64,000 nt of DNA from JADGRB01 sp036267635 (GCA_036267635.1 DATAVR010000032.1:1-64000); one strand, 5' to 3'; positions 15,915 to 25,288 are shown, counted from the first letter of the stretch. The notes: generated from the letters alone by a model not told the origin. Made by a program: numbers and translations.

Positions 15915-17777
15915 ATGCCCACCCTCGAGGAGATGTCGAAGCAGGAGCTGCTCGCGGCTTTGCGCGCCCTCGAGAGCAACCCTTCCGGCCAGGGCGCTCG
16001 CCCGGAGAGTGGGGCGCTCGTTCACGATCTCGAGGTCCATCAGATCGAGCTCGAGATGCAGAATCGCCAGCTGCGTGAGACCGAGGTGCAGCTGGAAGAG
16101 TCGGCGCGGAGGTACAGAGACCTCTACGACTTCGCGCCGGTCGTCTACTTCACGCTCGATCTCGAGGGCCGTATCCAGGAGGCCAATCTGACGGCCGCCA
16201 CCTTCGTCGGAATCGAGCGGGGGGCCTTGATCGGCAAACAGCTGATCTCGTTCGTGGCCGCGAGCCATCGGGCGCAGCTGCGGGGCCATTTACACCGATG
16301 CTTCAGCCATCGTATCGCGCTCAGCGTCGACCTCGATCTCGTCCTTTCGGAGAGGTCGATCCCCGTCACGGCGACCAGCGTCCCCGTGCTCGATGACGCC
16401 GAACAGGTGGTCGGCTGTCGAACGGCCCTGACGGACATCTCGGCCCTCAAACGTACCGAGCAGAGGCTCGTGCTCCTGGCCTCGGCGAGCCAGACTCTGT
16501 CGGCGTCGCTCGATGTCGAGACCGCCATTCAGGAGGTCCTTCGATCCCTTGTTCCATCGTCTGCCGATGTGGCGTCGATTGACCTGGTCCACCGCGGCGA
16601 GGTGCGACGCTTCGAAGCACGTCGCGAGTCGACCGAGCCGATGGGCGTGCAGATCACCAGATCGGCGCGTCCCGCCTCGTCACTCGGGCCGGACAGCCCG
16701 CAGAATCGCGTTCTCGAATCGGGCAAGCCGATTTTGATTTCGCGCTGCGACCCGAGCTCGCTGGCCGGCCAGGACGGTCTCGATCACGAGCCGGCTGTTC
16801 AGCGAAGCGGAGCCAGATCGCTGGTCTACATCCCGCTGTCGTCTCGCAGCGCGACTCTGGGAGTCCTGACGCTGATCTCGCTCGATGAGAGGCGAACCTT
16901 CTCGGGGGCAGAGCTGCTGTTTGCCGCGGACCTCGCCTCGCGCGTCGCCACGGCGGTGGACAACGGTCGGCTTTATCGCGAGGCGAAAGCCGCCGTGCGG
17001 GCGAGAGAGGATATTCTCTCCTTCGTCGCGCACGATCTGCGAGGGCTCCTGTTCGGATCGCGCCTCGGGATCGACAACCTGCTGCGGTTGGTTCCGAAGG
17101 AAGAGCGCCGCCGGGGGTGGAAGGACCTCATCCGCGTTCAGCGATTGAACAGCCAAATGGCGCGCATGATCGAGGATCTGCTCGACGCCTCGAGCCTCGA
17201 CTCCGGGCGGCTCTCGCTGAAGCTGTCCGATTGGGCGACGGCGGACCTGCTGTCGCAGGTGCTCGAGGGACTCTCCGCCCCGGCGGCCGCCGGTGGCGTC
17301 GCCTTCGCGGTCGACGCCACCGACGCGGCGGGGACGGTGTGTTGCGACGCCGGGCGGGTGATGCAGATCTTCAGCAACCTCGTCGAAAACGCCGTGAAGT
17401 TCACGCCCAAGGGCGGGTCCATCACCGTCTTTCTGTCCAGCGCCGGCGAGCACTTTCAGTTCGCGGTGCGGGACACCGGCCCGGGCATCGCGCCCGAGCA
17501 GCTCGATCACCTCTTTGAACGGTACTGGCAAGCCGAGAAGAACGCCCAAAAGGGGCGGGGCCTCGGCCTCTACATCGCCAAGCACCTGGTCGAAGCGCAG
17601 GGTGGTCGAATCTGGGTGGAGAGCCGTCTCGGCGCAGGCACCACGTTCTTCTTCACGCTTCCCCGGGGGAGCGCCGGTCGTCCGACCCTTCCAGCGTCCG
17701 ACCGTGCTTCCGACCGTGCTTCCGACCGTGCGTCTCCCTCGCGCTCATCGCCCGTGCCCGGGCCGGGAGAAGGCTGA
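15915..17777 (+). CDS. PAS-GAF sensor histidine kinase
   Basis: 620 residues with no membrane segment, so a soluble kinase. The N-terminal helix VHDLEVHQIELEMQNRQL (37-54) is a linker often seen in kinases beside CheB-CheR proteins. PAS follows (65-180), then GAF (185-350), a DHp helix with H373 in FVAHDLRGLL, and the ATPase with N box FSNLVENAVKFT, G1 RDTGPGIAP and G2 GRGLGLYIAKHL. The position usually held by Pro after the phospho-His motif is altered (HDLRGLLFG). The gene starts 18 bp after the CheB-CheR-PAS gene and is probably co-transcribed with it and with the receiver-only protein. The C-terminal tail carries a 12-bp tandem repeat. The stop lies 9 bp from that of the convergent di-haem peroxidase. 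Confidence 0.9.
   Translation: MPTLEEMSKQELLAALRALESNPSGQGARPESGALVHDLEVHQIELEMQNRQLRETEVQLEESARRYRDLYDFAPVVYFTLDLEGRIQEANLTAATFVGIERGALIGKQLISFVAASHRAQLRGHLHRCFSHRIALSVDLDLVLSERSIPVTATSVPVLDDAEQVVGCRTALTDISALKRTEQRLVLLASASQTLSASLDVETAIQEVLRSLVPSSADVASIDLVHRGEVRRFEARRESTEPMGVQITRSARPASSLGPDSPQNRVLESGKPILISRCDPSSLAGQDGLDHEPAVQRSGARSLVYIPLSSRSATLGVLTLISLDERRTFSGAELLFAADLASRVATAVDNGRLYREAKAAVRAREDILSFVAHDLRGLLFGSRLGIDNLLRLVPKEERRRGWKDLIRVQRLNSQMARMIEDLLDASSLDSGRLSLKLSDWATADLLSQVLEGLSAPAAAGGVAFAVDATDAAGTVCCDAGRVMQIFSNLVENAVKFTPKGGSITVFLSSAGEHFQFAVRDTGPGIAPEQLDHLFERYWQAEKNAQKGRGLGLYIAKHLVEAQGGRIWVESRLGAGTTFFFTLPRGSAGRPTLPASDRASDRASDRASPSRSSPVPGPGEG
17697..17732 (+). repeat. Three 12-bp tandem units at the kinase C-terminus
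   Basis: Three units of TCCGACCGTGCT (the last ends in G) encode SDRA repeats in the kinase tail. The tail after the ATPase domain is unconstrained, so slippage here would be tolerated. Confidence 0.85.
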
Positions 17778-17786
17778 TGGCGAAGG

Positions 17787-19433
17787 TTACGGGAGCGTGG
17801 GCGGCGCGGTCACGGCGGCGGGCGGCGGCGCCGAGTCGAGCGATTCGAGGAACGCCACCAGCGCCGCCTGCTCGTCGTCCGAGAGGTAGAGCGGCCTGAA
17901 CGAGGCGGCCGGCGCGCCGGGCGCGTTCTCGTCGCTGATCCCCTGGTTGTAGTGCCACACGACGTCGGCCAGCGTGGCGATCGATCCGTCGTGCATGTAG
18001 GGCGCGGTCAGGGAGACGTTGCGCAAGCTGGGGGTCCGGTAGCCGCCGATCGGGCGCATGCTCGGATCGGAGGGCATGAGATAGTCGGGAGGCGCGGCAG
18101 GGGGAACGTAGCTCTTGTCGTCGCTCCAGACCGAGCTGCGGAGGAATCCGTTGGCCTGCAGCTTCTGCAGGCCGTCGGTGGCCCCGAAGGGGAGGCAGTT
18201 CTTGGGGCCGGTCGGGTGATCGCTGCTGACCGGCGCGCAGTCGCAGACGCCGCCGGCCGGACAGTCGTCGACCGTGGGGACGCCGGCGCCGACCTGCCCG
18301 ACCCCCACGTTGTGAAACTTGCTGTCGGACAAGAGCGGCGTGTTGTGGCAGTCGCTGCAGCCGGCCTTGCCGACGAACAGCTGCGCGCCCAGCTTCGCCT
18401 GATCGGAGATCGCCGCCGACGAATCGCCGTGGCCGGCCTGTAGATCGCCGGCCCACTGATCGAACTGCGAGGGCCCGAGGATCAACGTCCCCTCGTAGGC
18501 GGCGATCGCCTTGCCGAAGTCGACCAGCATGCGCGTGACGTCCGTTTGAATCTCCGGGTCCATGCAATCCCAGGCGTCGCCAAACGGCTCGCTGGCCAGG
18601 CCCGGCTGGCAGCCGGCCATTTTTCCGGGCTTCCCATGCAGCGGGATCTGCGGCCAGCAGCTGTCGACGGTGCTCGTGGCCGTGGTGGTGGCCGCTCGGC
18701 AGCCGGCGGTGAGGCACATTCCGTTGACCGGCGGCGGGCACTGGCCGGTGGCGTCGACCAACGCCTGCACGCCGGACGAGGGTCCGCCGAACGGCGGCAG
18801 GGGTTCGGTCGGATCGGAGAACACGTTTTGGTAGGCCGCGCTGTAGTGGTCGTTGATGATCCAGGCCGTTTGCAACCGGTTGCCATTGGTGGTTAGACCG
18901 TTTTCGTTGTCGGCGACCGCTTGCGCCCACAAGGAATCGGCCCGCCCGTTCCAAAGGTGCAAAAGGTAAAACGCGGAATTGAACGTGGTGAGCGAATTGT
19001 TGTAGGTCCAGCCGGAGCCGACCGAGACGTCGCCTGGGGCGCTGGCCGCGTCGACGCCGCCGTGGCCGGCGTCGTGACAGCTCACGCAGGCGACGCCCGC
19101 GCCCTGACCGATTGCGGTGCGCCCGAACGGCATGGTTCGGTTGAGGCCGTCGAGCCAGGTGGAGGGACCCGAGAAACGGGTGTCGAAGTAGAACATTTTG
19201 CCGAGCGCAATGGCGTCGGGATTCGTTGCGTAAACGTTGCTGTCGTCGACGGGCGGCGTGGAGGGGAGGTTCGCCAGCGCGGCGACGCGCGCCACGTCCG
19301 TGTCGCTCCAGCCGCACACCCCGCCGCTGCCGCAGAAGAAACCGCCGCTGTCGCAACCCGCGGCGGCGACGGCCGCCAGCCCGAACGCGAGGCCCGCCGC
19401 TCTCCCCCGAACCGTTGCGTTTCTCCGTCGCAT
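17787..19433 (-). CDS. Di-haem cytochrome c peroxidase / MauG-family lipoprotein
   Basis: 548 residues. The ATG at 19433 is preferred over an in-frame GTG 12 bp upstream because AGGAG sits 6 bp before it. A lipobox ends in AAAGC (Cys27), so the mature protein is a membrane-anchored periplasmic lipoprotein. Two c-type haem motifs occur, CVSCH (116-120) and CSDCH (359-363), with family features LGKMFYFDTRFSG, FGKAIAAYEGTL and YRTPSLRNVSLTAPYMHDG. It is expected to reduce peroxide, or to do MauG-like oxidation of a partner. Between the haem domains lies an insertion with six Cys (about residues 235-294) that I do not know from the family. Just before YRTPSLRNV there is another variable loop with CDC. 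It may function with the second di-haem lipoprotein nearby. Confidence 0.9.
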   Translation of the reverse strand: MRRRNATVRGRAAGLAFGLAAVAAAGCDSGGFFCGSGGVCGWSDTDVARVAALANLPSTPPVDDSNVYATNPDAIALGKMFYFDTRFSGPSTWLDGLNRTMPFGRTAIGQGAGVACVSCHDAGHGGVDAASAPGDVSVGSGWTYNNSLTTFNSAFYLLHLWNGRADSLWAQAVADNENGLTTNGNRLQTAWIINDHYSAAYQNVFSDPTEPLPPFGGPSSGVQALVDATGQCPPPVNGMCLTAGCRAATTTATSTVDSCWPQIPLHGKPGKMAGCQPGLASEPFGDAWDCMDPEIQTDVTRMLVDFGKAIAAYEGTLILGPSQFDQWAGDLQAGHGDSSAAISDQAKLGAQLFVGKAGCSDCHNTPLLSDSKFHNVGVGQVGAGVPTVDDCPAGGVCDCAPVSSDHPTGPKNCLPFGATDGLQKLQANGFLRSSVWSDDKSYVPPAAPPDYLMPSDPSMRPIGGYRTPSLRNVSLTAPYMHDGSIATLADVVWHYNQGISDENAPGAPAASFRPLYLSDDEQAALVAFLESLDSAPPPAAVTAPPTLP

Positions 19434-19834
19434 GGATCTCCTCACTCTTGCAGCGTCCCTTCGGTGGTGTGAACGCGTCGCTTGAGGCGGCGCAATGTCG
19501 ACGTTGCACGGTGTTTCGCGCGCATGTCGGAGACTCGTTGCTCGCCAGTTGTACCGGTGAATACCGTCGGTGGCGGTTCAGTTAAGTTCCAATTTCTGGA
19601 GTCGATGAGTTTCGATCCGATGTTGATCCACGCGCACGCGGGTCCGGATGACTCAACGCCGGGGTCACTGTCGGTGCGGAGCCGACGAGACGTCGGCGTG
19701 AGAGACATGTCAGAGACTGCACCGCTCGGAACTGTGGTGGAGCTGACGCTTCGCAGACGCCGAGGCAGACTTACCTGTTCGTCGCTGGAAGTTTCGAATG
19801 CGATCGCGTTCGATGGCTGCGGAGAGCCCCGCGA
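19434..19834 (+). other. Intergenic region without a supportable gene
   Basis: 400 bp between the divergent di-haem lipoprotein gene and the YeiH-like transporter gene. Base composition is less GC-rich than the flanking genes. Open frames exist on both strands (for example 19482-19838 plus), but their translations show no domain, signal or credible start. The region probably holds both promoters. I could not pick out a convincing -35/-10 pair or operator. Confidence 0.5.
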
Positions 19835-21151
19835 ATGACTGCGCCTGCAACGCACACTCCCTCGTCCACCTACATCCGCGGTGTCGCGCCGGGAGTGGCG
19901 TTGGCGCTCATCGTGGGAGGGACGGCGCTCGAATTGCAGCGGATGCTTCCCTCCAGTTGGGCGCTCCCCGACGTGTTGGTGGCGTTGATTGTCGGATCGT
20001 TGGTGGTCAATTCGCCGCTCTCAAAATGGCTCGGTTTGGGCCGGCACGACCGGGGGCGCAATCGTTACGGGGCGGGGCTAACGTTCGTCGGCAAGACCAT
20101 CCTGCGCGCCTCCGTGGTGCTGATGGGGCTGCGGATCGAGGCGCGTCTCTTCGAGTCGCGGCAGCTCCTGGCGATCGGCCTCGGCCTCGCGACCGCATTG
20201 CCGACCACCTTCTTCGTGACGCACGCGCTGGCGATTCCGCTCCGCGTCCCCCGCCGGCTGGCCGATCTGGTCGCCTCGGGGACGATGATCTGTGGTGCCT
20301 CGGCGGTCAACGCGGTGGCGCCGGTCATCGGGGCGCGCCGGCAGGAACAGGGGGTCGCGCTGGCGACGATCTTTCTCTACAGCGCGGTGGCCCTGGTGCT
20401 GTTCCGGACCGTCGCGACGGCGGCTGGTCTCGGCGCCCACCAAGCGGGGATCTGGAGCGGCCTGGCGGTGAACGATCTCGCCAGCGCCGTCGCGGTGGGG
20501 GCCCAGATGGGTCCGGGCGGCGCCGAGATGGCCGCGGTGAGCAAGTCGGCCCGCGTCTTGATGCTGGCCCCGGTTCTGGTGCTGTTTTCGCTCTGGCGCG
20601 TCGATCGGACGACGCGAATCGATCGCCGGGCCGCGCTCGGGCGCACGGTGGCCGGTCACATCCCGGGCTTCGTGGTGGGCTTCTTGCTGCTGGCGCTGGT
20701 CCGCGCGGCGGGCGATCGTCTGTTCGGGCACGCGGCCGCCTGGGGTGCCACGCTGGCGATCGATCGCCAGGTCGTCGGCTTCGCGACGGTCACCGTCTCG
20801 GCGGGCATCGGCCTCCACCTCGAGATCAAGGGATTGCTCTCCGCCGGTGTGCGCGCGGTGATTCTGGGGGCCGGGGCTTGCGCGACGATGAGCGGCCTGA
20901 CGCTGCTGCTGATGGTGCTGGCGAGCCGCGGGTTGCGCGCCGAGATGCTCCTGACGTCGGCCGTGGCGGTCGGCGGTTCGTTCAGCGTCTGGCAGCTCGT
21001 TCGCCGAACGCGCGGATTTTTGGTGATGGCCGCGCAGGTCTCGCGCCAGCACCTCGCCGTCACGGGGCCCTCGCCACTCCTCGCCTCCGCGCTCACCGCG
21101 AGTGGCGCCCACCGGCGCGCGGCGGCCACCGGGGAGCACCCGGTCTCATGA
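19835..21151 (+). CDS. YeiH/UPF0324-family putative sulfate exporter or anion transporter
   Basis: 438 residues with about ten hydrophobic segments, so an inner-membrane protein. Family signatures include GAGLTFVGKTILRASVVLMG with RIE shortly after (mid-first half), GTMICGASAVNAVAPVIGA and GIWSGLAVNDLASAVAVG. The family (PSE/YeiH) is annotated as putative sulfate exporters, and substrates are largely unproven. The Cys in MICGAS is typical of the family. GGAG lies 10 bp before the ATG. The next gene on the same strand, a di-haem oxidoreductase, starts 50 bp after the stop, but its own strong ribosome site suggests independent translation. The C-terminal 30 residues are a non-conserved hydrophilic tail. 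Confidence 0.85.
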   Translation: MTAPATHTPSSTYIRGVAPGVALALIVGGTALELQRMLPSSWALPDVLVALIVGSLVVNSPLSKWLGLGRHDRGRNRYGAGLTFVGKTILRASVVLMGLRIEARLFESRQLLAIGLGLATALPTTFFVTHALAIPLRVPRRLADLVASGTMICGASAVNAVAPVIGARRQEQGVALATIFLYSAVALVLFRTVATAAGLGAHQAGIWSGLAVNDLASAVAVGAQMGPGGAEMAAVSKSARVLMLAPVLVLFSLWRVDRTTRIDRRAALGRTVAGHIPGFVVGFLLLALVRAAGDRLFGHAAAWGATLAIDRQVVGFATVTVSAGIGLHLEIKGLLSAGVRAVILGAGACATMSGLTLLLMVLASRGLRAEMLLTSAVAVGGSFSVWQLVRRTRGFLVMAAQVSRQHLAVTGPSPLLASALTASGAHRRAAATGEHPVS

Positions 21152-21201
21152 AGTCTTCGCTCGAAGGTCGGCAGTCAAACGTGGTCATCAAGGAGGAAAC
21201 A

Positions 21202-23649
21202 ATGTCGGTCACGCGAAGGTCGGTCGGAAGCCGTTGTGGGATCGAGGGCCTGGTCTTGGCGGTCTTGCTGGCAGGCTGCGGAACCGGGCCGGACGCCGCC
21301 GGACCTGCCGCCGGCGTCGACACCGAAACGAGGACCAGCGACCTGTCGTTGGGCGACCGCTTCTTGCCCCCGATCGTTCGCGCCCAGGTCGTGGCGCAGG
21401 GAATTCCAGGGGCCGGCGCCATCACGCAGGTCGGCACCTTCCACCGCGGCAGCCCGATCCATGACAAGCCGGCCTTGGCGGCCTCCATCGCGCCGGGAAT
21501 GATCCTCGATCCGCAGCGGCTTCTCGTGGCCAGCTCATCGAGCTTCGGGGCCACGCTGTCACGGCCGGCCGAGGCGCCGGGCAGCGTCCTCTCGCTCGAC
21601 GTCGGCCACGGGCTCGTGACGGTGGCGGCCAATCTGGCGGCCGCGGGCGGGCAGGCCGCCAGCGCCGACGGTCTTGTTCAGATCTACGCCAATCAGGACG
21701 CCGCGTTCCTCAACAGCATCAATAACCCGGCCGCGGTGACCGCGCCCCTGCCGTCGTCCAGCCTGCCTCTCGGCATCTCGGTCAACAGCGGCAACGGACG
21801 CCCCTGGATCGCCAACGCGCCGACCGGCGCGAACGGCGCAGGGACGATCACCGTCGACGATCCCAGCGGCGCGCCGCTGGCGGGCCCCCCCGATCCGATC
21901 GCGGGCGGCGTCTTCTCCGGCGACGGCACCAACCGCAGCAGCGCGTCGACCGAGGGGCTCGATCACGGCGCGGTGGCGACCGCCATCCTCAGCAAGTCGC
22001 CCGACGGCACCGGCAAGGCGGTTTTCCTGGCCGCCGAAGCGGACGGCAGCATCGTGCAGATCCACGTCCTCAAGGGGGTCGACGGGTTGGCGCCGGCCGG
22101 AACGTTTCATCCGCTCAGCAACGTGACCGCGGCGGCGACGCAATCGATGTCGCCCGACGTCGTGACGCGCGTCGGGATGGTCTTCAACTGGGTGCCGACG
22201 CGCATCGCGTTCGTCACCGATCCGTTGGGCAACCAGATCGTCGCGCTGGACCTCGGCGACGACGGCACGCTGTTCAGCGCCGGCGCGCCGCGGTTCATTC
22301 GCTCCCCCTGGTTCCACCGGCCGATCGATCTGGCGCCGGCCGTGCGAGAGGTCTCGAGCGACAACTTCGCCAGCAACACCACGCTCGGCGGCGGCTCCGA
22401 CATCTACGTGCTCAACCGCGGCGACAACAGCATCGTGCGCATCAACCAGGCAGGCCAGGTCCTCGCCGCGCGGCGCATCGAGGCCGCGCTGCCGCCCTTC
22501 CGGGTGAACGGGATCGCCGTCTCTGAGAACGCGCAGACGATCTGGGTGACGGCGGTGATGTCGGGGGGCCGGGGCGTCGTCCTCCAGATGCCGGCGTTCG
22601 GGGCCGGTCTCGTGACGCCGAACATGGTGAACCATGCGGCCGCGGCGGGTGCCACCAGCCCGGCGGCGATGGGCGCCGACATGTTCGCCACCGACCTGTC
22701 GCTGTTCGAGGGCGTCGGGCCGCTCTTCAACGGACGCTCCTGCGGCGACTGCCACAACAATCCCATCGAGGGCGGGATGGGGGCGACGCCCGCAACCTTC
22801 GTGACGCGGGTGGGGCGCCTCGACAACGGAATGTTCGACCCGCTTATCGGGGAGGGCGGCCCGGTGGCGCGCGCCCATTCCATCACCAGCCTGGGATTCT
22901 TTTGCGGGATTCCCACCGGCGTTCCGCCGCTGGCCAACGTCACCTCGCTCCGCAGCGCCATGACCTTGCGGGGGACGGCGCTCATCGACTTCGTGCAGAC
23001 CGGCGACATCCTGGCCGCGCAGGCGGCCGAGCCGGCCGACGTGCGCGGGCAGGTGAACCTCCTGTCCGACGGGCGATTCGGAAAGTTCGGCTGGAAGGGG
23101 CAGTTCGCGACGTTGATCGAATTCATGGGCGACGCCTTCACGCACGAAATGGGGGTCACCAATCCGCTGGTCCCGAACGACGAGGTCACCGGCTGCGGCG
23201 CCAACTTCTTGAAGCCCGAGATCGACGCCTTGCCGCTGCAGACCGTCGACACCTTCATGGCCTCGCTGGATCCGGCGGTGCCCGATGCCAGCTGCACCTC
23301 GTCGGCGGGGGCGACCACCTTCGCCGCCGTCGGCTGCGCCAGTTGCCACACCCCCTCGGTGCCCGGTCCCTCGCGCACCATCAACCTCTACTCGGACCTC
23401 TTGCTCCACGACATGGGGCCGGCGCTCGACGATCAGTTCGTGGCCGGCTCGGCCAGCGGAAGCCAGTGGCGAACGACGCCGCTCTGGCGCCTCTCCGACC
23501 GCGGTCACTTCCTGCACGACGGTCGCGCCGCGACCGTCCCGGCCGCCATCGCTGCGCACGGAGGGCAGGCCGCCGCCGCGGCGTCCGCCTACGCGGCGCT
23601 CGACCCGGCGACGCAGCAAGCGCTGCTCGCGTTCCTTGGTTGCATCTAA
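21202..23649 (+). CDS. Di-haem oxidoreductase-family lipoprotein (DHOR-like) with long N-terminal beta-propeller-like region
   Basis: 815 residues. The start at 21202 is fixed by AAGGAGG ending 5 bp before the ATG; the frame is open upstream, but there it overlaps the transporter gene. A lipobox LLAGC (Cys26) predicts a lipoprotein. The first two thirds contain beta-propeller-like segments such as DIYVLNRGDNSIVRINQAG and FVTDPLGNQIVALDLG. The C-terminal third has two haem c motifs, CGDCH (514-518) and CASCH (712-716), then TTPLWRLSDRGHFLHDGRA, which is typical of the di-haem oxidoreductase (putative thiol oxidoreductase/peroxidase) family. Role inferred: periplasmic or surface electron transfer. 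It ends just before a strong hairpin terminator. Confidence 0.88.
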   Translation: MSVTRRSVGSRCGIEGLVLAVLLAGCGTGPDAAGPAAGVDTETRTSDLSLGDRFLPPIVRAQVVAQGIPGAGAITQVGTFHRGSPIHDKPALAASIAPGMILDPQRLLVASSSSFGATLSRPAEAPGSVLSLDVGHGLVTVAANLAAAGGQAASADGLVQIYANQDAAFLNSINNPAAVTAPLPSSSLPLGISVNSGNGRPWIANAPTGANGAGTITVDDPSGAPLAGPPDPIAGGVFSGDGTNRSSASTEGLDHGAVATAILSKSPDGTGKAVFLAAEADGSIVQIHVLKGVDGLAPAGTFHPLSNVTAAATQSMSPDVVTRVGMVFNWVPTRIAFVTDPLGNQIVALDLGDDGTLFSAGAPRFIRSPWFHRPIDLAPAVREVSSDNFASNTTLGGGSDIYVLNRGDNSIVRINQAGQVLAARRIEAALPPFRVNGIAVSENAQTIWVTAVMSGGRGVVLQMPAFGAGLVTPNMVNHAAAAGATSPAAMGADMFATDLSLFEGVGPLFNGRSCGDCHNNPIEGGMGATPATFVTRVGRLDNGMFDPLIGEGGPVARAHSITSLGFFCGIPTGVPPLANVTSLRSAMTLRGTALIDFVQTGDILAAQAAEPADVRGQVNLLSDGRFGKFGWKGQFATLIEFMGDAFTHEMGVTNPLVPNDEVTGCGANFLKPEIDALPLQTVDTFMASLDPAVPDASCTSSAGATTFAAVGCASCHTPSVPGPSRTINLYSDLLLHDMGPALDDQFVAGSASGSQWRTTPLWRLSDRGHFLHDGRAATVPAAIAAHGGQAAAAASAYAALDPATQQALLAFLGCI

Positions 23650-23660
23650 CGTTTCGGGGT

Positions 23661-23708
23661 TGACGAATGCCGGTCGCCGGAACATTGGCCGGCGGTCGGC
23701 ATTCGTCA
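23661..23708 (+). terminator. Strong hairpin terminator after the di-haem oxidoreductase gene
   Basis: A 12-bp perfect stem (23661-23672 with 23697-23708) is continued by two G-U pairs and a 6-bp CGCCGG/CCGGCG stem around the loop AACATTGG, giving a 20-bp helix in RNA. It starts 11 bp after the stop codon. There is no clear T-run (TTGAAACAA follows), so it may be a terminator of the T-less kind or an RNA-stability hairpin. Confidence 0.7.
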
Positions 23709-23766
23709 TTGAAACAATGTACTCCTGCGGTGCAATGAGTTTGCGTCGTTACGCGTTTTGGAGTGG

Positions 23767-23793
23767 TTGACAAACGTGCGCAATCAATACGAC
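23767..23793 (+). promoter_or_regulatory. Candidate sigma-70-type promoter for the porin-cupredoxin-kinase operon
   Basis: A perfect TTGACA (23767-23772) is followed after 15 bp by TACGAC (23788-23793), a weak -10 with short spacing. It lies about 60 bp upstream of the porin ATG, in a locally AT-richer stretch directly after the terminator hairpin. The -35 match is clear and the -10 is doubtful. Confidence 0.35.
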
Positions 23794-23851
23794 ATCCCGC
23801 GCGGTCCGCGCCTTCAGTCTTTGTTGATCGAGCCGATGTCATGGGTTCCCC

Positions 23852-25288
23852 ATGAGGACCCGATCTCGATGGATGGCGCCCTTGATTGCGGGCGCTCTCT
23901 TGATGCCGGTCACTCGAGCCCAAGCGGCGCCCGCCGACGGAACGACGGCGCTCCCGGCCGGTGCTCCCCCGGCGTCTCCTGCGCCTGCCGACGACGAGGG
24001 ACCGAACCTGGTGCTGCCGGACGACAGCCACGAAGAGGCGCCGGCCGACCCGATCGCCAAGATCAACGAGCTCGAGACCCGTCTCGATCAGATGCAAGCG
24101 CTGGTGGCGAACCGCCAGCCGCGGGTGATCGTGGGCGGCTACCTCGACCTCGGCTTCTTCGCGACGCAAGGAAACGGCTCGGGGATCGTCCGCGACCAAG
24201 GCAACGTCTATTTTCCCCAGTACGCCGGCAGGTACGGGTGGGTGTTCCTGGGCGACATCCTGGCGCCGGCCATCAACTCGCGGGGCGAGGTGGCCGATCT
24301 CGGCGACGCCACCGGCGCGCCGCTGCGCTACGATCCCATTCACTCCGGCGGAGCGCCCGGCTTCATCGTCAACGAGTTCAACATGAAGCTGACCTCGGGT
24401 TTGGGCCCGAGCGCGATCGCCACGGCGAGCCTCGACTTCACGCCGCGCACCGGTTCGAACTTCAGCTTGGGCGACGTCTTCGACGCCGACATCGTGCAGC
24501 TGGAATGGATGCCCACCCGCGCTCAGAAGACGTCGATCTTCGTCGGCAAGTTCGACTCGGTGCTGGGAATCGAATACCGCGAGCGCAAGTCGGATCAGCG
24601 CTACGGCATCACGCCGTCGTTGATCTCCCGCTACACCACCGGGACGGCGGTGGGGGTCAAGGTGCGCTCGAAGTTCGGCCCCGACGACCTGCTGGTGCTC
24701 GCCGGCGCGGTCACCAATGGATCGTTCACCACCGAGCAGTTTTTCTTTTACAACGAGACCGACGTCAATCTCGGCAAGACGGCCAGCGGGCGCATCTCCT
24801 TGCACCCCCCCCTCCCGCTGGACATGGAGCTCGGCACCTCGGCGTCGTACGGCCCGCAGGATCGCTCTCCCAACGACGCCGGCAAGATGTGGTTCTGGGG
24901 CGTCGACTACCAGCTGCACCTCCGGCGCGCCGACCTGCGCGCGGAGTATCTGCGCGGCTCTTCCCCAGGCGATCCGGTCAACGGCGTCTATGGGCTGCAC
25001 CTCTACGGCGGAGGCTACGTCGAGCTGGTGGCCTATCTGCAGGCGCACTTCGGTCTGATCGGGCGCATCGAGTACCGGGACGCGTTCATCTGGCTGGGCG
25101 ATCCCAACGCCCCGGGCGGCGCCGATCGCGCCTACCTGACCAAGGGATGGCGCGCCACCGGGGGGGTACACGTCAATTTCACCGACCGGATCATCCTCAA
25201 GGCCGAGTACCTCCACAACGGCGAATACGGTGGGGTGCCCCAAATCAAGGACGACGTGTTCACCACGTCGTTGGTGTTGATTGAATAA
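23852..25288 (+). CDS. Outer-membrane beta-barrel protein (porin-2-like / OprP-type)
   Basis: 478 residues. A signal peptide (about 1-25, ending in RAQA) is followed by a Pro/Ala linker and a short coiled coil (KINELETRLDQMQALVANR), then alternating hydrophobic/hydrophilic strands through to the C-terminus, which ends VFTTSLVLIE as a barrel would. GGYLDLGFFATQ and FVGKFDSVLGIEYRERKSD are typical of the putative beta-barrel porin-2 family. It should form an outer-membrane channel; the solute is unknown. A cupredoxin gene starts 29 bp later and a Ser/Thr kinase gene 26 bp after that, so the three are almost certainly one operon. Confidence 0.82.
   Translation: MRTRSRWMAPLIAGALLMPVTRAQAAPADGTTALPAGAPPASPAPADDEGPNLVLPDDSHEEAPADPIAKINELETRLDQMQALVANRQPRVIVGGYLDLGFFATQGNGSGIVRDQGNVYFPQYAGRYGWVFLGDILAPAINSRGEVADLGDATGAPLRYDPIHSGGAPGFIVNEFNMKLTSGLGPSAIATASLDFTPRTGSNFSLGDVFDADIVQLEWMPTRAQKTSIFVGKFDSVLGIEYRERKSDQRYGITPSLISRYTTGTAVGVKVRSKFGPDDLLVLAGAVTNGSFTTEQFFFYNETDVNLGKTASGRISLHPPLPLDMELGTSASYGPQDRSPNDAGKMWFWGVDYQLHLRRADLRAEYLRGSSPGDPVNGVYGLHLYGGGYVELVAYLQAHFGLIGRIEYRDAFIWLGDPNAPGGADRAYLTKGWRATGGVHVNFTDRIILKAEYLHNGEYGGVPQIKDDVFTTSLVLIE

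Noticed and set aside
19482..19838. Possible 118-residue protein in the intergenic gap
   Set aside because: No ribosome site, no domain, Ser/Arg/Thr-rich composition as expected of non-coding GC-rich DNA.
19798..21201. Long open frame upstream of the DHOR-type gene
   Set aside because: It is the shadow frame of the YeiH-like transporter; the ribosome site AAGGAGG before 21202 fixes the true start.
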